This document shows, piece by piece, positions 28,548-38,469 of a stretch of DNA of 64,000 nt. Positions within the stretch are counted from its first letter, which is position 1, and each line of letters starts with the position of its first letter. The position numbers and the translations under genes are program-made. The notes below the pieces were generated by a model that was not told the origin of the DNA, did not search any database, and saw nothing but the letters and a program-made list of their open reading frames with translations. The DNA lies in NCBI GenBank assembly GCA_963575745.1, contig CAUYUJ010015721.1, positions 174,219 to 238,218 of the forward strand. Direction: 5' to 3'. This DNA is from Prorocentrum cordatum (Eukaryota; Sar; Dinophyceae; Prorocentrales; Prorocentraceae).

Positions 28548-29640
28548 TTACTGGCGCCAGCGGTGAACCTAACCTGGCCACCCGCCGGGAGGGAGGGAAC
28601 CTCGTAGAGCTCCTAGCACGGCGTAAAGAGTGCTGTAAGGCAATCAAAAGAGAGGGCTTCTGGAGCATTCTAGCATTGCTGCGAAAAGATGTCGGCGCAT
28701 TTTTTTCAATGTCCCGACCTAAGATGGTTCCTCCAAGTGTTTTGATAGTAAAAGCGCACCTACAGAGCTCATACTAAGACAGAGAGGCCCTCATAGTCGT
28801 ATACAGGTGCGAAAAATCTGCTTTCTCAAAATAAATGGTCAACTGGCGCCGGCGGTGAACCGTCAACCTGGTCATCGCCGGGAACCTCGTAGAGCTCCTC
28901 TCACTAGTAAGAGTGCAGAGAATCGACACAGAATGAAAAAAATCGAGATTTTTCGAAAACTTTAAATTTTATTTTTTTCAATGTTCATAGTCGCTCAGTT
29001 CCCGGAAGTCAACTCATGCAAAAATGCATCGAGAGAGCTGAGCTGCTATCGGAAAGGAGTTCATATGCCAATGCTCGGCGTAAAAATTTGCTTTTTCAAA
29101 TTAAATGGTCAAATATCTTTGAAATTTTTGCAAAACCACCAAAAAGTTGCCACATTGTCCTTTCTCGCCGGGTCGACCAACTAGCTTCCACCCCGCGCCG
29201 GGGAAAATTCCTCTAGCTCATCGACCCGAGCTTAAGAGCGAGGTATCTTCAAATATTTGCAAAACCATCCAAAAATTGCCACATTGTCCGACCGTGATGG
29301 GTCTGGCCAACTGGACCGATGTAAATCGCAACCAGGTTAACCGCGTACCCTCGTATAGCTCTTTCTTCATACGGCTCTTCGTAGAACAAACGAAAAAGCT
29401 CTCGAGCAAGAAACAAGAAATGAAAATATCATTCTGTTTTTATCCAACCTTGGTTCCTCTAAGTGTTTTTTTTTGAATTGTAAACTGCCCTACAGACATA
29501 AGAATTTTACTGGCAGACGCGTCCTTAACCCACTACAGCTGCGAAAGCTGCGGGGTTCTGAAAATAAATGGTCAAATATCTTCCAAAAAATCGCAAAACC
29601 ACCCAGAAGTTATCACATTGTCCGTTCTGGTCGGATCGGC
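28548..29640 (-). mobile_element. Two D-type elements and one A-type element
   Basis: D elements with hairpins at about 28556-28588 (degraded) and 28848-28881 (GTGA form). The second is inserted at GGTCAA^A of the first. Near 29313-29346 a badly decayed hairpin (ACCGATGTAAATCG) precedes an A body that runs to 29640. Non-coding. Confidence 0.55.
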
Positions 29641-29673
29641 TAACTTGGCGCCGGCGGTAATACGTCAACCTGG
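29641..29673 (-). repeat. Hairpin left half split by LINE-A copy 2
   Basis: CCGGCGGTAATACG then TCAACCTGG (29651-29673), followed by TTTGTTTTGTTTTGTTT, the tail of the second LINE-A copy. Same loop position as copy 1. Confidence 0.8.
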
Positions 29674-30905
29674 TTTGTTTTGTTTTGTTTGGACTCGCGT
29701 TCCCAGCTGAGTGCAGCTGGGCGAGGACCGGTCCCGCAGAAGCACACGGGCAGCGCTAAGCAGCGCTTCGGCTGCCGACAATTCACATTCTGTGACTGTA
29801 GCTCCTTCGAGGAGCCACGCGGGCCTCGGGACGAATGCCCTCCAAACGAGGGGCACTGCACTAGAAAACAAGCAACTCATGCCCAGCAGGAAGGGGCCCA
29901 CGTTCTCGCGGAAGCGATGCCTATCTCACTGGGATTACACTGAGTATTGATTAAGCCGATCTGAAGCCAGAAACCACATCCTGATCCTTGCTGGTCAACC
30001 CCGCCATCAAAGCCTCCCCTGATAGCGAGCGGTAAGAGATAAGTTTCGAATGGATATAGATAACATCGAGTTCTGTAGAATGTGCGGCCACATCTGGCCT
30101 CATGCGTCAATTCATCCGCGCGTGTATTGTCCTCCCTGAATTCGTGTCTCCATATATCACGCCCCAAGGCAGCAGGCCTCATGTTGAAACACGCAGCGCG
30201 CTCAAAGGTACAATCAATCATGGCAGCTGTCCTCTTGCAGTAGCCACGGTTCTCACATCTCCATCCCCCCTGCAGCCAGGAGCAGATAAGTAATGAATCA
30301 CCCTTGAACTCAACAGCAAAACCTTCTGAGGATATATCCCACACCGTCGCACGTTCCTGGATCATAGCATAACGCAGTACAAGCTTGGCGGACTCTTTGG
30401 GGTCATACTTGGGGTGCAGGGGGTTGGTCGCGATGTCGGCCGTCTCAGCATCGGCCTTCTCTTGAGCCTCAGGGGAGCCTCGAGGCCCATTAGGAGAGCC
30501 CTTCCAAGACACCACAAAGTAATCATAAACCTTAGCTTTGCTGTATTGTGCACGGAGTTGCTTCCAGACCTCCAAGAACTGAGCCCAGTCGCCCCGCACA
30601 GACCCCCACCACTTTTCCCCAAAGAACTGACTGTAAGGGAACTGCCCAGACCGACCGCCCACAGACACAGGGCCTCCACGAAGCCGTTTGCCCGAACTAG
30701 ATACAGCCCTGTTGCCGTGTTGTCGTGGAACCTCTGTTATTGTGTCGCGAGGCGTGACCCAGCCAACATTGTACATCATAAGCGCACGTCGGGAGTCTCG
30801 AAAGGCCCCCCTCCCCTTTTGAGACGGCAAGCTCTTCGTCTCTGAGAGCGTGGGCAGCTCCCTCTCCAGAGGGCATCGGCTGTGAGCGGGCAATGGAACA
30901 GGCAA
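29665..30905 (-). pseudogene. LINE-A copy 2: linker and permuted RNase H
   Basis: From about 30815 the frame carries the linker (RSGQFPYSQFFGEKWW), then KGDSLLICSW, REDNTRADELTH and RGGFDGGVDQQ, ending early at 29877. The last motif (TVTECELSAAEALL) is in another frame that ends at 29665. The four motifs are thus all present in permuted order, with one shift before the last. Confidence 0.75.
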
Positions 30906-32176
30906 CCTGTGAGCAAAGATCCTCCAGCCGCCTCTCCATACCCGTAATCCCCCCCTCCACCTCCATCACAGTCGCTGCAGGTGTACCCTCCCCGCCCATC
31001 CGCAAAGCGAACACGTTTAACACGTTGAGTCGTTGACCCCTCCACCTCTACCTCCGTCCTTGCCGCCCTGTCCCCCTCCAAAGATAGTAGGTATTGTCTC
31101 GTGGGGCGCATCATGCCCCAGCTCTTCCAGCAAAGCATCTGCACAGCCGACGGGAAACCCCCATCGCAGAAGATTGACCTGACTCGTGTCAGTGCAGCTG
31201 GCCGCCATACCTCCCGCCCCACATCTCCTGGCTTCCTCCTCCCTGACATTCTCAGAAGACACATACCCTCGAACGCGTGGATAACCCTCACACACCCACT
31301 GTCAATCGTGATGGCCTCTGCTGCATATAAAAGACGGCTCTGCACAGTCGATTGGTACCGACGAAACTTCTTCACCAGAGGCAACGCCTTGCACGTAAAA
31401 TACTGCACCTGCGCAAAGAATGCCCTTCGGGCCTGCTGGACGCGCTCCTGCACACCCGTGCGGATAGAAGTGCAACTTCTGGGAATCTGGGCCCCCAGCA
31501 CATTCAAACTCTCAACATGCTTGAAAGGTACAGTCCGCGAGCCAATCTGAAAAGTGACCGCATCAGTGTACTGAGTACCACACGCAATCATCTCTAGACT
31601 CTCCTCCTTCCATTCCATCCCCCAATCCCTGAGAGCAGTAGCGAAGGCAGCGGCCGCCTCCTGCGCCTCCGATGCTGACTTGGCGGCAAGAAAAATACTG
31701 TCAGCCCAGAGAGCATGATTCCAGCGTGCATACCGACAATGATCATCATGGCATGGCATCTCAACTCCGACACCGCGCTGGTCCAGGCGAGCAATCACAT
31801 CACGCCACATAGCAATAGTGACGATAGTGAACGCGATAGGTGATTCGGTACCACCAGTACGGAGCGATCTATCCCACTGCACATTGGGGGTTGTCACTCC
31901 TTCAAACGGCACCGTGCATGAAGTGGATGAGAGAGGCTCAAATAACGCATACTGTAGCCGTGCACTGATCCCAAGGGCCGTCATCGCTCTCGAGACTGTC
32001 TGCAGCGTCACAGCATCGAACGCCCGCTCAATGTCACAGCTGAGGAGCCACGCCGTTTGATCTCGCCCCCATGTGGAAGCATGTTGTGCAATACATTTCA
32101 TGGCGGATGAAATCTCCCAGCAACGTCGTCCGCTAGTAAAACCGTAAACCGCCATATGACTCATGAAGGGTTCCAC
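30776..32176 (-). pseudogene. LINE-A copy 2: reverse transcriptase core
   Basis: Reads SCDIERAFDAVTLQTV (motif A), RTGGTESP (motif B) and LWADSIFLA (motif C), where the second position of xxDD is Ser instead of the Asn of copy 1. The thumb follows (LNVLGAQI, YAAEAITID). The frame is lost near 31010 and again near 30810, next to C-rich runs. The upstream part is in another frame. Confidence 0.75.
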
Positions 32177-33527
32177 ATCGTTCCAGTAAGATCGTCACAC
32201 ACGTAAGATACCACTTGGCCAAGGTATTTCCGACGAGCAGGTTCCTTATTTGTCGCAGTGTTTCTAGTTTGCTCGTTTTCGGCATGAGTGTTAGGTATAC
32301 CTCCTGCCATTCCCTTGGCGTCGGGCGAAGCCCATTGAATATATCAGAGAACACCTTACCAATACCACGAACTGACCGCCACGAAAGAGACTTGAGAAGC
32401 TCAACCGAGGTGCCGTCGGGCCCACAGGCCCGTCCTGTTCGGAGCCTGCTCCGCGCCTGCAGAATAATAGAGTATGTAATCGTAAGTGCGTTGTCACAAG
32501 AGGCTGCACAAGCATTCCTAAGTCCGGAATGTTTGAATCGACTTTTCTGGACTTCGGCAGAGTGTGTAATCGTAAGTGCGTTGTCACAAGAGGCTGTAGA
32601 TTGAGATGCATGGCGACGCAGTGTGGACACAAGCTCCCGATTGCGGGCTCTGGAGTCATCACAAGTCATACTCTGCACAGCATATCGCTCCACCTCCTCC
32701 GCCCACAGTTCCCTGTCCTCCGTCATCATAGTCGTAGGCCCCATATCCCCTCCCCCAGTGTCCGTCACCCTCAACTCCGTCACACGTGTCCCCCTCCCCT
32801 TCCTAGATGGCAGCGCCTCCCACTCCACCTTCCGTCGGCGATATTCCCGCGCAAGCGGTCTGATGCGACGTCGAAGGTCCCGAGCCAACGCTCTGTCCTT
32901 CCTAGCACGTGCCTCTCTGAGTTGTACCTCCAGCTCGGCATGCTGAGGAGTCCTACTCGGCGGGAGCCCTCGAGAGTACCTGGGGGCCCTCACCGTGAGG
33001 AGCGGCAACGCATGTCCAGCAATCGTTTCAGCAAGACGTTGCGGGGGCACCGTCGGGATCTGGGCGCCCGCCAGGAACTGAAACTGGGCCTCCCCCCGAT
33101 ACGATTGGAACTCTTTGCGGCTCGTGTGGTGGCCAGGGCGGCCCTGATATTTCGTGGCCTGAGGGCTCTGCATATGAAACTCGGCGTAGAAACAGGCATG
33201 ATCCGAGAAGTTGGTAGTCGGGGTCTCCGGGATCCAATCCGTTCGGCATTCAACCAAGTCACCCTCCCAGGATTGTGGGACCATGAGATAGTCAAGCACT
33301 TTTGGCGCAATAGTCTTCGTCCCAGACTTGCGTCGAGCATTGTTCGCACGATGCACGAAAGTCGGCTGCCGAGAGCACGGCGAGCCAAGAGAATTGATTG
33401 CCAGCAAGCGCATCCGACACAGCCATTCCTGCAGCTGAGATCGCCACATGTCCTCCTCCCACCGTCTATCCTCCGCATCATTCCCATATCCCCTCCCGTC
33501 GAGAATCTGCACAGCACCTCCAGTCAC
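32133..33527 (-). pseudogene. LINE-A copy 2: endonuclease C-terminus joined to reverse transcriptase N-terminus
   Basis: A single frame from the endonuclease end (KVLDYLMVPQSW, NFSDHACFYAEF) into the start of the reverse transcriptase (RACGPDGTSVELLKSL). This shows the two domains belong to one protein. It carries a 30-residue insertion absent from copy 1 (between about 32475 and 32600), where a stretch of about 30 bases containing GTAAGTGCGTTGTCACAAG is present twice. It ends by frameshift at the site where copy 1 reads on. Confidence 0.75.
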
Positions 33528-33561
33528 CGTGCCTCCTGAACAGGTGATGTCGGGCGCAAGC

Positions 33562-33873
33562 TCAACATGTGTATCTGCACTCCTCCTTCCACCTCCGATA
33601 AGTTGTTTCGATTGTTTTCAGCATCTCAAAAGCCACCTCCAGTGAACGTTTCCCCGATCTGTTCGGAAAGTACGCAAAGACAAGAAAGATACACGGATGA
33701 CGCAAGCACACAATAGCAAGACGAGCATGATTACACCAAGAGCGAACTATGTTGCGACAAGACTTCCCCCTCAAAGCTACGGAAGCCTTCCTGTCACTTG
33801 AGTAAACTAGATACCAGCCAAGCAGCTGGATTGAATTGGACGGTAAGTGTTCACACTCCTGTAAACAGAACAC
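33562..33873 (-). pseudogene. LINE-A copy 2: endonuclease N-terminal part, deleted at its active site
   Basis: Carries FCLQECEHL and FAYFPNRSG but stops before GDFN. Compared with copy 1, 29 bases are missing between two ACAT words near 33568. This removes the GDFN motif and shifts the frame, so this copy cannot nick DNA on its own. Confidence 0.75.
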
Positions 33874-33962
33874 TTGAACAGCCGTGAGAAAGAAGTGCCC
33901 TCACGCAAGCAAATCCCCGATCTGCTGTAGCCCCTTGTTTCATACGATTCTGGGTGCCTAGC

Positions 33963-35789
33963 CTAAGCTGGGCTGCGGGGCCACCAGCCCGACTGGAACC
34001 TCTGCACCGTCACACCCTGCCGGCAAGGTTCGTCACATATGTGTCGTATGTAGTCGTCACACCGCTTCGCATAAGTACACCCTCCCAGATCTCGCGGTCC
34101 ACTGTCCACCCTGTATTGATACGAAAGGATGCCAGTTCCACGGGTCGATGCTGAGGGTCCTGCGGCTTGGTCCACATTGTGCTCCGTCCGTTGGGTCCCG
34201 ATCCTGTCCCCCCCCCTGATCTCCATAGCCTCACTGTTGGTACACTCGCGGTATGCCCCATAGAAGCGGCCCACAGCACCGATATGATCACGTTTCCTAG
34301 GTGGGGCCTCTATGCGCACACGGACCCGACTGGGTCGTTGTAACATGCCCTGGAACATGCTGTCATAATCTGGAGGGGACCTCGAAACCTGAGCCGCATT
34401 CCTTTGGGGATTCGGAGTTAAAGCATCATCAAAAGCACGCTTCACGTTGTATAACGTCGAGGAGTCGGTTCCTACAATGAATGTGATTTTGATCGTACTC
34501 AACATCATTCTACTTCCATTCATACGTAATGTGCCCTCGTAGTCGATCCTAGCTTCATCCTCTGCTGCAATGGCCGTCTTCAAATTAGTGATGAATTGTG
34601 CAGCGTCCGTGTCTCTCATCATACTGGCCGAACGTGTAACCGCTGTCCCATTCCAGTCTGTCCAGACTGTGAGCTCCACATAGCTGGGACTGAAAGTGGG
34701 GGGTCCTGAGAGTCCTGGTGGGCCCCCTCCGCAGGAAGGTGCCGTAGTCGAGGCTGCACCTGATATCACACTGGGGCTCTTCTTGAGATCCTGCAACTGT
34801 CGTTCCAAGTTGTTCATCCTGATGTCGGAAGCCTCCTGGCGATTCGAGATGTTCTGAATATCGGCCCTGATTTCGACGTTTTCTCGTTGCCTAACTTTGC
34901 TCTCAAGCACGTTGAGCTCCGCGAAGGCCTTAAACCAGGATGGGGCCTCGTCCGAGACCACACTGAGTTTCTTTCGCTTCTCCTCGAGTTCTCCCAAGAG
35001 TGCCTCGTGAGGACCGTTGACACGATGTTTGACATTTCTTTGGGCGTCGTCGCTAACACCCTGCATACCCTGACGCTCCCCAGCACCTTCAGGGACAACA
35101 GCCGCTTGGGCCGCCGCTTGTTGTGCCTCCGTGGGCATACCCGGGGGTCCCCCTAGGGCACCTTGTGGAGCTGGCCCTCTAGGAACAACAGGAGCGCCTC
35201 CAGATCCTTGACCTCCAGGAATGACCTGACCTACTGGAACCCCTCCCGCACGCCCTCCGTTGGTTGTCGCTCCCGCCACAGCTGCGTTGGAAGGAGTCTG
35301 CATCATATTCATGAGCCCTGTAGTCATATTCACGAATGAAGGTGGGACTAAACAGTGGCTATCACTATCTGGAGTGGAGTCGGCAGTATACAATCTCCCG
35401 TCCAATGGAAGGTCACGTACAATCTGCTCGGTATCCTGAATCTGTCTTCTCCGAGATGCCCTCTCAACAGCAGAACCTGGTCTCTGTCCGTAATCCTGCG
35501 AGTACTGCAAATATGGTACAGTCGGGGAAATATCCTCCAGCTGGAATCGCCTCGCAAGAACTGAAAGTCGCACCCGTCCGTCCTTGCACACAAGACAAGA
35601 AAACAACAAATACAGCACATGAAGCAGGCGGCCTAGCTGACCTGGAAGATGCCGTACTCGTCGACGGCAGCGACGGCTGCCGCGCCGCTTCCCCGCGGCG
35701 CCGACACCCCCCTGAGCTCCTGTGGGATCCAAGAGCCCCAGAGCCGAGATGTCTTGAGCCGGGGCCCTCGTAGAGCTCTTTTCTCGCAC
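33963..35789 (-). CDS. LINE-A copy 2: ORF1 protein (up to 608 aa)
   Basis: Intact frame closely matching copy 1 from LARRFQLEDISPTVPY onward: Gly/Pro/Ala-rich middle, coiled coil (LLGELEEKRKKLSVV) and the conserved C-terminal domain. The last 50 or so residues differ by a frameshift near 34210, next to a run of C. The first residues are read from the flanking A element (REKSSTRAPA), so the annotated start is not the true one. Confidence 0.7.
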   Translation of the reverse strand: MREKSSTRAPAQDISALGLLDPTGAQGGVGAAGKRRGSRRCRRRVRHLPGQLGRLLHVLYLLFSCLVCKDGRVRLSVLARRFQLEDISPTVPYLQYSQDYGQRPGSAVERASRRRQIQDTEQIVRDLPLDGRLYTADSTPDSDSHCLVPPSFVNMTTGLMNMMQTPSNAAVAGATTNGGRAGGVPVGQVIPGGQGSGGAPVVPRGPAPQGALGGPPGMPTEAQQAAAQAAVVPEGAGERQGMQGVSDDAQRNVKHRVNGPHEALLGELEEKRKKLSVVSDEAPSWFKAFAELNVLESKVRQRENVEIRADIQNISNRQEASDIRMNNLERQLQDLKKSPSVISGAASTTAPSCGGGPPGLSGPPTFSPSYVELTVWTDWNGTAVTRSASMMRDTDAAQFITNLKTAIAAEDEARIDYEGTLRMNGSRMMLSTIKITFIVGTDSSTLYNVKRAFDDALTPNPQRNAAQVSRSPPDYDSMFQGMLQRPSRVRVRIEAPPRKRDHIGAVGRFYGAYRECTNSEAMEIRGGDRIGTQRTEHNVDQAAGPSASTRGTGILSYQYRVDSGPRDLGGCTYAKRCDDYIRHICDEPCRQGVTVQRFQSGWWPRSPA

Positions 35790-36124
35790 TGCGCTCCTCG
35801 GTACATATGAAGGAAGCGCCCGAGCAAGACCCGAAAAAAACTCGAAAAATCACAACTTGTTGCTTTTATCCGAAGGTGGTTCCGCCAAGTAATTCGATAG
35901 TAATACTGCACCTACAGACCTGAGAATTTAACTAGCAGACGCGGCATAACCCAATACAGATGGGAAAAATCTGGTTTCTTAAAATGAATTGTCAAACATC
36001 TTTCAAATATTCGCAAAATCGACCCAAAGTTGACACATTGTCCTTTCTGGCCGGATCGACCAGCTAGCTCCACCCCGCGCCGGAATTCCTCTAGCTCATC
36101 GATGACGAAGAGCTCTACGAGGTA
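35758..36124 (-). mobile_element. A element body after LINE-A copy 2
   Basis: CCCTCGTAGAGCTCTTTTC through a normal A body to GAGCTCTACGAGGTA. With the hairpin half at 29651 it forms one A element split by the LINE. Non-coding. Confidence 0.7.
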
Positions 36125-37345
36125 TCTTGGTAGCGTCCAAAATACGGAGAGCGAAGAGACCCTTGGGGACGGGAAATCATTCCTAGAGAGCTCTGGGGGG
36201 CCCCCCTGCAGCGCTTCTGAAGCACTGTCAGGAACGCTTCCACGCGTGCCTGCACGCGCGCAGGCACACGTGGACGCGCGCTGCCGGCACGGGCGAACTG
36301 CTGCGGGGATCGTGAAGCGGCGGAGATGGGCTGCTGGCGGGCACCACCACCGTCCGGCTTCTAAAACCCTCTAGCTCTCAGAGAGCTCTCCGGGAAAAGA
36401 AAACACACACCGGAAAGCTTTCCTGGCGAGCCCTCGGACGCTCTCGTGAAGCGCTTCTGGAGCTCTGGGGGGCCCCCCTGCAGCGCTTCTGAAACGCTGC
36501 CAGGAACGCTTCCACGCGTGCCTGCACGCGTGCAGGCACGCGTAGACGCTTGCCGGAAGCTCTTCCGGACCCGCTGCTGGGTCGGACGAGTTGCTGCGAG
36601 GATCCTGGACCGGCGGAGATGGGCTGCTTGCGGGCACCACCACCGTCGGGCTTCTAATCTAAAACCTTCTAGCTCTCAGAGAGCTCTCCGGGAAAATCTC
36701 GCACCCAACCAAAAAGTTCCCACATTGTCCGCCCGGACGGGGTTGGCCAACTAGATGCACCCCGCGCCGGAATTCCTCTAGCTCATCGATGCCGAAGAGC
36801 TCTACGAGGTACTCTGCAGTGCCCTTGTGCCTGGGGGCTCTCCTGAAGCGCTGCTCAAGCGCTGCTGGGCACGCTTCCACGCGTGCCTGCAGGCGTGCAG
36901 GCACGCGTGGACGCCAACCGGAAGCGCCCCCGGACCCGCTGCGAACTCGAACAAGTTGCTGCGACGATTCTGGAGCGGCGAAGATGGGCTGCTGGCAGGC
37001 ACCACCACCGTCCGGCTTCTAATCTGAAACCCAATAGCTCTCAGAGAGCTTTCCGGGAATAACGAAGAGCTCTACGAGGTATGCCGAAGAGCTCTACAAG
37101 GTATAAGAGCCCGGGGGCTTCCCCGAAGAGCTTCTGGACCACTTCCAGGCACGCTTCCACGCGTGCCTGCACGTGTCCAGGCACGCGTGGACGCGTGCCC
37201 GAAGCGTTCCCGGACGAGCAGCCGGGATCGGCGGGTCGCTGCGAGGGTCGCGCAGCGGTGGAGGTGGGCTGCTTGCTGGCACCTCCACCGTCCAGCTTCT
37301 AATCTAAAACCGTATTCCCGGAGAGCTCTCTGAAAGCTATAGGGT
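36125..37345 (-). mobile_element. Cluster of four C repeats
   Basis: Copies at about 36125-36397, 36398-36695, 36813-37060 and 37101-37345, separated by short A fragments. Each has GCAGCGCTTC-type inverted repeats, a central palindrome (36240-36273, 36512-36545, 36877-36910, 37157-37190), GGGCTGCT(G/T)G(C)GGGCACC and the CTCTCAGAGAGCTCTCCGGGAA end. Very GC-rich; no gene seen. Confidence 0.65.
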
Positions 37346-37619
37346 TTTAGACTGGGATCCGGCGGTAAACCGTCAACCAGGAACCGCCGGGAGCCGCGTA
37401 GAGCTCTTTTCTCGCGCGGCGCTGCTCGGAACACACGGAAAACGCTTTCTCAAGCGTGAAGAAAAAAGCTCGAAAAATACGCCCGTTTTCATCCGGTTCC
37501 CTTGATAGTAACATTGCATCTACGAACCTAAGAATTGGACTGGCAGACACGCGTGAGAAAGATGTGTTATTATGATTTCTGCGCGGGGGAGAGCGAAAAA
37601 AATCACCATCAGTTCGAGA
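37346..37619 (-). mobile_element. Truncated A element and unassigned junction
   Basis: Hairpin at 37359-37390 with the TT of the right arm missing, then an A body to about 37545. The next 75 bases (CGTGAGAAAGATGTGTTATT...) match none of the repeat families. Confidence 0.5.
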
Positions 37620-37759
37620 CAATCGGAGCGTGAGAAATACGAATAGTCTCGTGGACCTAGCTCGAGTAGCAGACCGTATTCAGATCTATCGATGGAACAA
37701 ACGAACGCGTCTGGTGATACTGAATTGGCTTCTGTGCGCACCAGCTCTGTAGCTCTTCT

Positions 37760-38388
37760 AAATCTTGGGCTTGGTGTTTGGTCAGGCTACACAGGGCGCG
37801 CGCGCCCAAGCCTAAGGGCTAGAGCCAGTTAAATCCGCCTCCTCCGCTTTGCAGAGGAAATTTCTTTAACGATGTGCTCCACACCTGTGCACAGGCGCTC
37901 GGCAGCAGACAATTCTGCCTCCGTCACGGTGGCTCCTACATCAAACATGTAGGCTTCTGAGCTCACGAGTGTCCACGCGCCATTCTCTGGAGCAACTTCG
38001 ATCCAGCGACCTCCTGCGGCACCCTCACTGCTCACTCCACCATCCCAGCATCCTCTGATGTATTTGATGTTTGTCCTGTTCTGTTTGATATTGTCGTGCT
38101 TGTAAATTCTGTAACAGTTTCCTTCTCTCGCATGGTGTGTAAGCTCATCAGCATAGGCATTGGCTTCCCTATAGATATGTTTCCAGAAATCCCTTCCGTA
38201 CGTCGGGCATCGTATGTTGTGTTGTTCACTCACGTCATACATGATATTTTGTATCCTGGCGATCCGTTTGGCATACCCACTGTTGTCACAAGCCCAGACT
38301 CCCTTCAGCCATTGTACGACCGCCCTACTGTCAGCGCACATTTCACCGCACATTTCAACAGCACCCTACTTCAACAGCAAATCTTGGG
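37760..38388 (-). mobile_element. 5'-truncated LINE with a 10-bp target duplication
   Basis: AAATCTTGGG occurs at 37760-37769 and 38379-38388. Removing one copy and the insert restores the B monomer (CTCTTCTAAATCTTGGGTTGAGTACAG is split there). This is the only LINE piece in the window not in a hairpin loop. It contains only the RNase H. The sense 3' end lacks a clear A-tail (CCAAACACCAAG). Confidence 0.8.
37829..38353 (-). CDS. Complete circularly permuted RNase H domain of a fourth LINE family (174 aa)
   Basis: The most compact view of the permuted domain. Asp8 (CADSRAVVQWL), Asp69 (REANAYADELTHHA), Asp104 (RGCWDGGVSSEG) and Glu147 (TEAELSAAERL) correspond to motifs 3, 4, 1 and 2 of a standard RNase H. 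The domain ends in a basic tail (SSAKRRRRI). It would cleave RNA in hybrids during reverse transcription. No upstream reverse transcriptase remains. A 12-base repeat around the first Met (GAAATGTGCGGTGAAATGTGCG) marks the truncated edge. It differs widely from LINE-A and LINE-B, yet the order is the same. Confidence 0.8.
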   Translation of the reverse strand: MCGEMCADSRAVVQWLKGVWACDNSGYAKRIARIQNIMYDVSEQHNIRCPTYGRDFWKHIYREANAYADELTHHAREGNCYRIYKHDNIKQNRTNIKYIRGCWDGGVSSEGAAGGRWIEVAPENGAWTLVSSEAYMFDVGATVTEAELSAAERLCTGVEHIVKEISSAKRRRRI

Positions 38389-38469
38389 TTGAGTACAGAA
38401 AACCGACAGCATTGGTGCAAATGACTCGAAGAATACAAATAGTTCTGCGGACCTAGCTCGAGTAGCAGA

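Larger units (their letters stand above)
29671..35757 (-). mobile_element. LINE-A copy 2 (about 6.1 kb)
   Basis: Same organisation and closely similar sequence to copy 1. It differs by small indels that break ORF2 several times, an in-frame insertion in the reverse transcriptase, a deletion in the endonuclease, and an extra stretch of about 40 bases at the 5' end (GAGCCGAGATGTCTTGAGCC). That stretch resembles the 5' end of the insert at 53.3 kb. At the right edge CCGGGGCCCTCGTAG resumes the A element, with most of the hairpin stem missing. Confidence 0.85.

Noticed and set aside
32529-33539. 336-aa plus-strand ORF
   Set aside because: It is antisense to the LINE-A copy 2 endonuclease and reverse transcriptase, is low-complexity in Pro/Arg/Ser, and its copy 1 counterpart is broken.
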